Shown one piece after another: positions 1 to 4,426 of a stretch of 6,369 nt of DNA. The translations under genes and the position numbers were made by a program. Positions within the stretch are counted from its first letter, which is position 1. Each line of letters begins with the position of its first letter. The DNA is from Acidimicrobiia bacterium. GTDB taxonomy: Bacteria; Actinomycetota; Acidimicrobiia; Spongiisociales; ZC4RG35. Below the pieces are notes generated by a model, which was not told the DNA's origin, did not search any database, and was given only the letters and a program-made list of their open reading frames with translations. Where the stretch lies: assembly GCA_025929005.1 (NCBI GenBank), contig JAICND010000093.1:1-6369 (forward strand), given 5' to 3'.

Positions 1-198
1 CACGGTGGCCTTCACGCCTGCGCAGACGTTTGCGACCACGTTCGCTGCCACGGCAATGTCGACAACCTCAAGGATGGTGACATCACCGATCATCACGTTC
101 ACCAGGCCATCCTGTGTTTGTGCCATGGCGGCAGTCGGAATCCCCAACACCAACACGGCAGCCATTGCTATCACAGCAATGCGTTGCTTGACGGACAT
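1..198 (-). CDS. small secreted protein, unknown function (C-terminus outside window)
   Basis: Read on the minus strand from the ATG at 198, this frame stays open for 66 codons to the window edge. Residues 1-26 form a clear Sec signal peptide: a basic start (MSVKQR), a hydrophobic core (IAVIAMAAVLVLGI) and a signal peptidase I type site TAAMA|Q. The mature part begins QTQDGLVNVMIGDVTIL and continues with a V/A-rich stretch holding one Cys (VVANVCAGV). By recall it resembles short secreted actinobacterial proteins of unknown function with a 'GLVNV..GDVTIL' opening; I cannot confirm the family here. The start is fixed by an AAGGAG site six bases upstream. The leader contains a tandem hairpin repeat, described separately. 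The plus-strand reading frame over the same bases is the complement of this gene and has no protein-like features. Confidence 0.8.
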   Translation of the reverse strand, partial: MSVKQRIAVIAMAAVLVLGIPTAAMAQTQDGLVNVMIGDVTILEVVDIAVAANVVANVCAGVKATV

Positions 199-204
199 TT
201 CCGT

Positions 205-210
205 CTCCTT
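205..210 (-). promoter_or_regulatory. Shine-Dalgarno site of the secreted protein gene
   Basis: AAGGAG on the minus strand, six bases before the ATG at 198. It settles the start of the small secreted protein. Confidence 0.8.
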
Positions 211-214
211 CCCA

Positions 215-286
215 GGCACCAAATGTGATGCCTTCCCCTTGGGTTGGCAGGGCACCAATGTGTAGGTGCCTTCCCCTTGGGTTGGC
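215..286 (-). repeat. two tandem hairpin units in the leader of the secreted protein gene
   Basis: On the minus strand the 20-base block GCCAACCCAAGGGGAAGGCA occurs twice (286-267 and 248-229). Each copy runs into a small hairpin: GGCACC/GGTGCC with an 8-nt loop (270-251) and GGCATC/GGTGCC with a 6-nt loop (232-215). The one change in the stem turns a C-G pair into a U-G pair, so pairing is kept. The second hairpin ends four bases before the Shine-Dalgarno site. The two units are about 36 and 34 bases long with two bases between them. They could be a duplicated operator or a tandem RNA element acting on translation; the sequence alone does not decide. Confidence 0.65.
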
Positions 287-472
287 TTCTACCCGGCCCG
301 GAATTTTCTGAAACGTTGGCCTTTCTCTCCGTTCCGAAGGTCTTGGCCCGCCAGGGCTGAAAATCGACTATCTAAGACTGCCGAGCATGGCGGGCTTTCG
401 TTGCGGTCTTCCAATGTCCGTGGGCCCCCGACCTATGAGCGGTAACACCTGTTGCCAAGCGGGACTTGATGA

Positions 473-526
473 AAGGATCGCCCCACTCGCTGACTTGGGA
501 GTGGGGAGGCAAGTGGGGCGATCCTT
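473..526. repeat. 15-bp inverted repeat with a competing inner pairing
   Basis: The arms AAGGATCGCCCCACT (473-487) and AGTGGGGCGATCCTT (512-526) are perfect reverse complements around a 24-nt loop. Inside the loop GAGTGGGG (499-506) can instead pair with CCCCACTC (481-488). The 5' arm therefore has two mutually exclusive partners, as in attenuators and other RNA switches. No T-run follows on either strand, so it is not a standard intrinsic terminator. Confidence 0.7.
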
Positions 527-679
527 AGGTTCTTACCCGAAAAGCGGGCTCCAGAACGCGAAAGCCGATCAGTAATCCCGGTCGGAGGTTCTTCTGTCGG
601 AAACACTGTTTGACTCTCTCATGCCTCGGGTAGTTCGGCGGCATTGAAGGTCCCGACCCAACTCCTCGGGTCGTGGATT

Positions 680-732
680 GACCGGAGCCTCCCAGGTGAC
701 CAGGGGAGTTTGGCAGCTGGGTGGCTCCGGTC
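680..732. repeat. nested inverted repeat downstream of the minus-strand small gene
   Basis: GACCGGAGCC (680-689) and GGCTCCGGTC (723-732) are perfect reverse complements. A smaller CTCCC/GGGAG hairpin (689-693 with 704-708) lies inside. It sits 25 bases past the stop of the small minus-strand gene, where a transcript end is expected, but no T-tract follows, so it may only protect the 3' end or be a remnant of something else. Confidence 0.5.
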
Positions 733-756
733 CTGGATACAGGGCTCGACCTCTTT

Positions 757-994
757 CTAGGTCGATTGGGGCATCTCCTGCCTGAAGACAGCTACCGCGA
801 CCGTACGACGCTCCTCAGACTTGAAGACCTCCCCACCACGGGGACATCCACGGCGCGTACGAATTCCCATCCTCGGGCAGAGGGCTGGGTAAATCGCTGG
901 CCGATGATCTTCACTTGGTCCGCCGAGGCAACAGTGGTTCGACCGAATACCTTCTCCTCAAATAGAGCGGTTCCGTGTAGTAGGCGTAGCTCAT
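757..994 (-). pseudogene. small unknown protein, reading frame broken by two one-base deletions
   Basis: On the minus strand an AGGAGG site (1006-1001) sits six bases before the ATG at 994. The opening MSYAYYTEPLY is followed, after one missing base in a T-run at 962-960, by FEEKVFGRTTVASADQVKI and then IGQRFTQPSARGWEFVRAV. After a second missing base in a G-run at 834-831 comes GEVFKSEERRTVAVAVFRQ and a stop at 759-757. With both bases restored the product is 79 residues. Each piece reads like real protein (mixed charge, spaced aromatic residues) and the pieces join without gaps. I do not recognise the family, and there is no signal peptide or membrane segment. It is divergent from chrA. It is either a recently broken gene or an intact gene with two homopolymer undercalls. 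The plus-strand frame over this region is its complement. Confidence 0.6.
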
Positions 995-1000
995 TCCTCT

Positions 1001-1006
1001 CCTCCT
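1001..1006 (-). promoter_or_regulatory. consensus Shine-Dalgarno site of the broken small gene
   Basis: AGGAGG on the minus strand, six bases before the ATG at 994. It is the best ribosome site in the window and the main reason to believe the small frameshifted gene. Confidence 0.75.
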
Positions 1007-1082
1007 AGTGCCTTCCGTGCTGGTACTGCAACCAAGCGTTACGGCCAGGGCAGAAGAGGGCTGTGACGATATTGTGCGCCCT

Positions 1083-1183
1083 CGGGCCGGCGGGCTGACA
1101 ACCTCATCCTCCTAAGTTCCCCCACTGACGAGCGCATGAGGAGACTCACCAGTCGTCGGTCTGCCGGCCCGCCTTCTGAAGCC
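1083..1183 (+). ncRNA. structured RNA leader of chrA, copy A
   Basis: The arms at 1083-1099 (CGGGCCGGCGGGCTGAC) and 1155-1171 (GTCGGTCTGCCGGCCCG) form 17 uninterrupted pairs, three of them G-U. The enclosed 55 nt hold blocks shared with copy B at 3031-3129: ACCTCA, CCTCC, TCCCCACTGACGAG, CATGAGG and ACTCACCA. After the stem both copies have CTTC, an optional extra C, then TGAAGCC. Inside, CCTCAT (1102-1107) can pair with ATGAGG (1136-1141). Alternatives are GAG/CTC (1130-1132 with 1145-1147) and a TGAG-GAGA-CTCA hairpin (1137-1148), so a pseudoknot or a switch is possible. The position, ending 33 bases before the chrA start, fits a cis-regulatory leader. I do not recognise it as a known riboswitch; hammerhead ribozyme and cobalamin riboswitch core motifs do not fit. 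Confidence 0.65.
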
Positions 1184-1219
1184 GACGGGTTTCTCTTCAT
1201 ATTCTTCAACCCCAGGTGA
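1136..1219 (+). CDS. possible leader peptide ORF coupled to chrA
   Basis: An ATG inside the conserved CATGAGG block of the RNA leader opens a 27-codon frame, MRRLTSRRSAGPPSEADG followed by FLFIFFNPR, ending in TGA at 1217-1219. The stop overlaps the chrA start as GTGA, the usual geometry for translational coupling. A ribosome on this ORF would cross the 3' arm of the long stem (codons 7-12) and open it. The only upstream ribosome-site candidate is GACGAG, which is weak. In copy B the same ATG is present, but a one-base alignment gap puts the following codons in another frame, so the peptide itself is not clearly conserved. The call is tentative. Confidence 0.4.
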   Translation: MRRLTSRRSAGPPSEADGFLFIFFNPR

Positions 1220-2409
1220 GTAGCAAAGTCCCGATACCCGCAGTCGGCGCGACAACCCAGCCGGCCTATCGCCTCACGGATCTGGTCGGTTATTTCCTTT
1301 ACCTAGGAGCCGCGGGCTTCGGGGGACCAGTGGCTCTGGTCGAGTACATGCACCGCGACCTTGTGCTCCAAAGAGCATGGTTCTCGGAGGAGGAGTATCG
1401 GGAGGGCCTTGCACTTGCCAACTTGTCCCCCGGCCCCCTCGCAGCCCAGCTGGCGATTTACCTTGGATTTGTCCACTACCGATTCCTGGGGGCGTCGTTA
1501 GTGCTGCTTTCCTTTGTGCTCCCGTCGTTTCTGATCGTGATCGTCTTCGGCTGGGCGTACCTACGCTTCGGGGGATTGCCCTGGATGCAGGCGGTCTTCT
1601 ACGGTGTCGGGGCGGCCATCATCGGAATCATCGCCTGGAGCGCCTACCGACTTACCCAGAAGACGATCCGACGAGATCCGTTGCTGTGGGTGATCTTTGC
1701 CGCCATGTTGGCGGTCACGGCTATCACGGAGACCGAGCGAATAGAGCTCTTTCCTCTCGCTGGGCTAGCGGTGTGGGCGGCCCGCAGCCCCAGGTTCCGG
1801 CATAGACCAGGATCAACCACTGCAGCCATGCTCCCGTTGCCACTGGCGATGGGCGCGGTTGACGGAACATCTACTGGATTGGGAGACGTGTTCTGGTTTT
1901 TCTTTAAAGCCGGAGCATTCATCTTCGGTAGTGGCCTAGCCATCGTTCCGTTCCTTTACGGCGGGGTTGTCAGCGGCTTTGGCTGGCTCGACGCTGAGCA
2001 ATTTGTCGATGCGGTGGCGGTGGCGATGATTACCCCAGGTCCTGTTGTCATCACCACCGGGTTTATCGGCTATCTAGTGGCAGGACTGCCCGGAGCAGTC
2101 GTGGCCGGCGTTGCCACCTTTCTCCCCGCCTATTTACTGACGGTTTTCCCAGCTCCCTACTTTCGAAAGTATGGAAGCCGACCCGCTCTGGCTGCGGTCG
2201 TTGATGGGGTGACGGCGGCCGCCATCGGAGCGATTGCCGGGGCTGTGATCGTCCTCGGTCGCCGGGCGATTATCGATCTCCCGACCGCAATCTTGGCCTT
2301 GGCTGCCCTCCTCCTGCTTTGGAAGAGCCCGCGCCGGATACCTGAGCCAATCATCGTGGCTGGGGCTGCGGTTGCCGGCATTGCTCTTTATCCATTGGTC
2401 GTTGGATGA
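1216..2409 (+). CDS. chrA: ChrA-type chromate transporter (CHR family), two-domain form
   Basis: This predicted inner-membrane protein of 397 residues matches the usual length of two-domain ChrA transporters, which export chromate. It has two homologous halves. The N-terminal half shows GFGGP (residues 34-38), then WFSEEEYREGLALANLSPGP (55-74) and hydrophobic segments to about residue 190. The C-terminal half repeats the pattern with KAGAFIFGSGLAIVPFL (231-247), ITPGP (272-276) and GYLVAGLPGAVVAGVATFLP (285-304). A charged linker at about 190-220 separates them. The GTG start at 1216 is chosen because the first membrane segment begins near residue 22 and the next in-frame ATG (1348) would remove it along with GFGGP. 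No Shine-Dalgarno site precedes this GTG, but it overlaps the stop of a short upstream ORF, so translation may be coupled. The structured RNA at 1083-1183 probably controls it. No chrB-like gene is next to it. The substrate is inferred from the family. Confidence 0.92.
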   Translation: MSSKVPIPAVGATTQPAYRLTDLVGYFLYLGAAGFGGPVALVEYMHRDLVLQRAWFSEEEYREGLALANLSPGPLAAQLAIYLGFVHYRFLGASLVLLSFVLPSFLIVIVFGWAYLRFGGLPWMQAVFYGVGAAIIGIIAWSAYRLTQKTIRRDPLLWVIFAAMLAVTAITETERIELFPLAGLAVWAARSPRFRHRPGSTTAAMLPLPLAMGAVDGTSTGLGDVFWFFFKAGAFIFGSGLAIVPFLYGGVVSGFGWLDAEQFVDAVAVAMITPGPVVITTGFIGYLVAGLPGAVVAGVATFLPAYLLTVFPAPYFRKYGSRPALAAVVDGVTAAAIGAIAGAVIVLGRRAIIDLPTAILALAALLLLWKSPRRIPEPIIVAGAAVAGIALYPLVVG

Positions 2410-2413
2410 AAAC

Positions 2414-2429
2414 GCTGGAGGGCCCCAGC
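2414..2429 (+). terminator. weak hairpin just after chrA
   Basis: GCTGG (2414-2418) and CCAGC (2425-2429) form a 5-bp stem four bases past the chrA stop. Only two T residues follow, so it is a poor intrinsic terminator and may be chance in GC-rich DNA. The rest of the gap to 2595 shows no clear gene, promoter or repeat. Confidence 0.2.
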
Positions 2430-2595
2430 TTCAAGGAACATCGCCCCACCCTTGCATGAGCCAGCGACACCACACCCGGCAGCCGCGCGTCTCTGGCCGA
2501 GATTGTCGTCAGTCTGAATCTATTGGGTGCAGTCGAGCGACGGCACCTCAATCATCAGCACGACCATCGGCCCATTGGCAGAATTGTGTGGACCT

Positions 2596-2979
2596 ATGAC
2601 GGACCGAACCGAAGGTGCGGTGAGCCCAGAGGATCGGGAGAAGATCCTCGCATCGGCCAGGGACTACATCGAAGGATGGCTTGATGGAGACGCGGACCGG
2701 ATGGCCCGCTGCCTGCACCCGGCGCTCATAAAACGTGAAGCGCTGGCGGATGATCCATCGGCCGCCTCGATTACCCGCGATCAGATGGTCGAGGCGACCC
2801 AGGCCGGGCGAGGTACGAAACTGGAACGCCCCTATAGCGTCAAGCTTCTCGATGCCTTTGGGGACATCGCTACGGTCAGCGTTTTCTCATCCGCCTACAT
2901 GGATTACCTCCACCTCGCTCGCAGTGGCGACGAATGGCTTCTGTTGAACGTGCTCTGGCAGCGACGCACGAGTAGTTGA
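2596..2979 (+). CDS. Lumazine_bd_2 / NTF2-like (SnoaL-like fold) protein
   Basis: A soluble protein of 127 residues with no signal peptide or membrane segment. The pattern is that of the putative lumazine-binding branch of NTF2-like proteins: an N-terminal helix with ARDYIEGWLDGDADRMARCL (residues 21-40) followed by HPALIKR (41-47), a central ITRDQMVEAT helix (59-68), and strands ending in a conserved-looking YMDYLHLARSGDEWLLLNVL (101-120). The fold usually makes a small ligand pocket or a dimer; no catalytic residues can be assigned. The ATG at 2596 is preferred because the domain starts soon after it. A GTG at 2527 would add 23 residues with no domain character, and neither start has a strong ribosome site. 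The gene lies 186 bases after chrA in the same direction, so co-transcription is possible but unproven. Its role is unknown. Confidence 0.8.
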   Translation: MTDRTEGAVSPEDREKILASARDYIEGWLDGDADRMARCLHPALIKREALADDPSAASITRDQMVEATQAGRGTKLERPYSVKLLDAFGDIATVSVFSSAYMDYLHLARSGDEWLLLNVLWQRRTSS

Positions 2980-3030
2980 CGTACCGTTCTAGGGGAGGGC
3001 CCCCCAACGCGTTATTAGTGTGCGGCCGTT

Positions 3031-3129
3031 CGGGCCGGCGGGCAGCCACCTCACCTCCGATGTCCCCACTGACGAGTCATGAGGCTAACTCACCATCGGG
3101 ACTGTCTGCCGACCCGACTTCCTGAAGCC
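3031..3129 (+). ncRNA. structured RNA leader, copy B
   Basis: This second copy of the element at 1083-1183 lies on the same strand. The arms CGGGCCGGCGGGCAG (3031-3045) and CTGTCTGCCGACCCG (3102-3116) form 14 of 15 pairs, two of them G-U; the mismatch is C3035 against A3112, a C-G pair in copy A. One stem position changes from U-G in copy A to A-U here, keeping the pair. The core blocks ACCTCA, CCTCC, GTCCCCACTGACGAG, CATGAGG and ACTCACCA are shared. CCTCA (3049-3053) can pair with TGAGG (3080-3084), CCGATG (3057-3062) with CATCGG (3094-3099), and TGAG with CTCA around a 5-nt loop. The 20 bases upstream also resemble those of copy A (ATT..GTG.GCG), so a promoter may be part of the repeat. The next gene is the PH/GRAM-like one, 71 bases past the shared region. 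Confidence 0.6.
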
Positions 3130-3200
3130 TCAGATCGAACCATCAGTAGGCTCCGCGGTGCGGCCGGGGGCGCTCTAGCGCCGAGAGGATGGGACCTGGG

Positions 3201-3889
3201 ATGGGATTTCTACGAAAGCTGCAGGAGCGCGGCGAGGAGAAGCGAGCCCAACAGGCGAGGGAAGGGAGGAGCGAGCCTTCGCCGAGTGGCAACGACGATA
3301 CGACCTTGTCCAGGGAACGATCGACCTTATCAAAGTCGGCGGAATTGGACCGGAGCACCCCCAGTGGGTATTTCCGATTCAACCTCAGAAAGATGAGAAG
3401 GTGTTCGCCGCCATTCCAGGCATGTCACTAGTGGAACCCCGCCGAACGCGGGGCCAGTATCAGGGAGGGACCAGCGGCGTCGCCATACGGATTATGAAGG
3501 GCGTCTCGTACCGAACCGGAGCGACCAAAGGCACCTATCAACCAGGTCCGGAAGTCATAACGACTATCGATCAGGGTGGCACCGCCTACTTCACCAACAA
3601 GCGGGTCATGTACCTCGGGACATCGCGCACCTTGGAGTGGAAGTTTGCCAACCTCCTCGGGTTCTATCACGACGATCAGATGGGAGCCACGTTCCTCCAA
3701 GTTTCGAATCGTCAAAAGACCTCGGGTATCTACTACGGCCCGGACAACCTGGCAGCCGTAGCTCTGCGGTTCGGGGCTGCGCTTGCTGCCTTTAATCCCA
3801 CTGAGACTGAGGCCATTGAGGACCTCACCGATCAGCTCAGCGGTCTGGAAGCGGAGCGTCCAATCAAGCAGTTACCGCCTGCGACCTGA
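3201..3889 (+). pseudogene. PH/GRAM-like domain protein with a one-base frameshift
   Basis: The first segment, MGFLRKLQERGEEKRAQQAR from the ATG at 3201, continues to about 3265. From 3266 the frame moves by one base and reads EERAFAEWQRRYDLV, then VFAAIPGMSLVEPRR and on to the stop at 3887-3889. One missing base in the G-run at 3264-3266 explains the break; restored, the protein has 229 residues. The N-terminus is a charged, probably coiled helix. The middle part (roughly residues 68-200) resembles small PH/GRAM-like domains, with TAYFTNKRVMYLG (128-140), EWKFANLLGFYHD (146-158) and VSNRQKTSGIYYG (168-180). By recall, similar uncharacterised actinobacterial proteins carry the same charged N-terminus and 'VSNRQK.SGI' block. 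The start at 3201 is chosen because GAGAGGA lies about 11 bases upstream; an ATG at 3189 is in frame but poorly placed. The function is unknown, perhaps membrane or lipid association. It follows RNA copy B. Confidence 0.65.
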
Positions 3890-3992
3890 AGAGCCAGGTC
3901 GAGTCCCGGCCGGGCCGCTTCTGCTGGGCCGCGTTTGGGCCACAACGGAGGCGAAACGCCGCGAAGGTGTGCAAAGCACCGACAATCAAAAG

Positions 3993-4030
3993 CCCTGGTC
4001 AGAGGCCATTTCTCGAGAAAGTCCCTGGTC
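3993..4030 (+). repeat. short direct repeats beside the tRNA fragment
   Basis: CCCTGGTC occurs at 3993-4000 and again at 4023-4030, preceded by AAAAG in the first copy and AAAGT in the second. A palindrome TCTCGAGA lies between them (4011-4018). The pair sits just left of the tRNA-Val fragment, where arm-type integrase sites are often found. The repeats are short and could be chance. The rest of 3890-4046 shows a 10-bp palindrome CCCGGCCGGG (3905-3914) and no gene. Confidence 0.3.
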
Positions 4031-4046
4031 GTGTGAGGGCTTGAGG

Positions 4047-4092
4047 TTCCCTGACACGGAAGAGGCCACTGGTTCAAGTCCAGTAGGGCCCA
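4047..4092 (+). pseudogene. 3' half of tRNA-Val(GAC), probable attachment site
   Basis: The sequence contains the 3' half of a valine tRNA. TTCC (4047-4050), the 7-nt loop CTGACAC with anticodon GAC, and GGAA (4058-4061) form the anticodon arm. A variable loop follows, then ACTGG-TTCAAGT-CCAGT as a perfect T-arm (4068-4084), AGGGCCC as the acceptor 3' strand (4085-4091) and A as discriminator. The matching acceptor 5' strand GGGCCCT and any D-arm are absent upstream, and the base before TTCC does not pair with the base after GGAA. It therefore cannot be a working tRNA. A lone 3' half is the typical att site left by a tyrosine-recombinase element that integrated at the anticodon arm. A T-run (4098-4103) follows. 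Confidence 0.7.
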
Positions 4093-4426
4093 CAAGGTTT
4101 TTTCGGAGTCTCCGAAGGCCCAGGGAGCCAACCGGGGAGCCAATTGGCCGATCAATCAACCAAAGGTGCTGGGATGAATTGGCCCCCGCCATTGCCCGCC
4201 CCGGTTCATCCCAGCGCTGCTTGCAATGCGATGAGACCGTAAGCCAGGGAGCCCCCGGATTCTCCCGTAACTTCCCAGCGCGTTTCAACGTCTCGATTGT
4301 TGGCTTTGCAACTGCTGTCGGACTGGCACTGTTGTAGCGGTCGGGAACAGGATCTGGCCTTCGGGGGGAGTTCGGAGTGGGAGCGGCGCGTCCAGGCTGG
4401 TTACGATGCCGGACGAGGAGCATCGC
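4093..4426. other. intergenic region with an 18-bp hairpin (4165-4218)
   Basis: No convincing gene lies here. A strong inverted repeat pairs 4165-4182 with 4201-4218: the core GCTGGGATGAA/TTCATCCCAGC is a perfect 11 bp, and wobble pairs extend it to 18 pairs with four G-U and an 18-nt loop. A smaller TTCGGA/TCCGAA hairpin (4102-4116) comes after the T-run that follows the tRNA fragment; since the T-run is on its 5' side, it is not a plus-strand terminator. A 10-base direct repeat CCAGGGAGCC occurs at 4120-4129 and 4244-4253. The promoter of the downstream cyclase gene should lie here, but I cannot place it. Confidence 0.5.
4415..4420 (+). promoter_or_regulatory. Shine-Dalgarno site of the cyclase/NB-ARC gene
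   Basis: GAGGAG lies six bases before the ATG at 4427. It favours that start over the in-frame ATG at 4406, which has no good site. Confidence 0.65.

Larger units (their letters stand above)
287..756. other. gene-free stretch with inverted repeats
   Basis: I find no convincing protein frame on either strand. Short open frames here lack a ribosome site and look random. The stretch holds a perfect 8-bp inverted repeat GCCCGCCA/TGGCGGGC (346-353 and 388-395), a 15-bp inverted repeat (473-526, separate entry), a 6-bp hairpin CGACCC/GGGTCG (654-673) and a 10-bp inverted repeat (680-732, separate entry). It must contain the promoter of the minus-strand secreted protein gene, but no -35/-10 pair is clear enough to call. 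It could be the decayed remains of a mobile element's non-coding part; no transposase fragment is visible. Confidence 0.5.

Noticed and set aside
1083..1183. Cobalamin riboswitch
   Set aside because: CCACTG and the terminal GTCTGCC recall its 3' part, but the element is about half the usual length and lacks the conserved internal loop sequences.
1377..1805. Second plus-strand frame inside chrA
   Set aside because: It is out of frame with a clear transporter, has no domain character, and is a codon-bias shadow.
3068..3099. Hammerhead ribozyme (CTGACGA motif)
   Set aside because: CTGACGA matches one strand of the core, but the GAAA segment and cleavage-site geometry are missing in both copies and on the reverse strand.
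1083..3129. The two RNA copies as integron attC sites flanking a gene cassette
   Set aside because: The direct orientation and gene spacing fit, but neither copy has the paired RYYYAAC / GTTRRRY core sites, and conservation lies in the centre rather than at the ends.
3079..3396. Plus-strand frame of 105 codons starting in RNA copy B
   Set aside because: It begins at the conserved ATG but then overlaps the PH-like gene in a wrong frame with arginine-rich, unconvincing sequence. Only its start is of interest.
4020..4092. Complete functional tRNA-Val gene
   Set aside because: No GGGCCCT acceptor strand and no D-arm are found upstream at the required distance.
4098..4116. Intrinsic terminator after the tRNA fragment
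   Set aside because: The T-run precedes the hairpin on the plus strand, and on the minus strand the hairpin is followed by A residues, so neither orientation is right.
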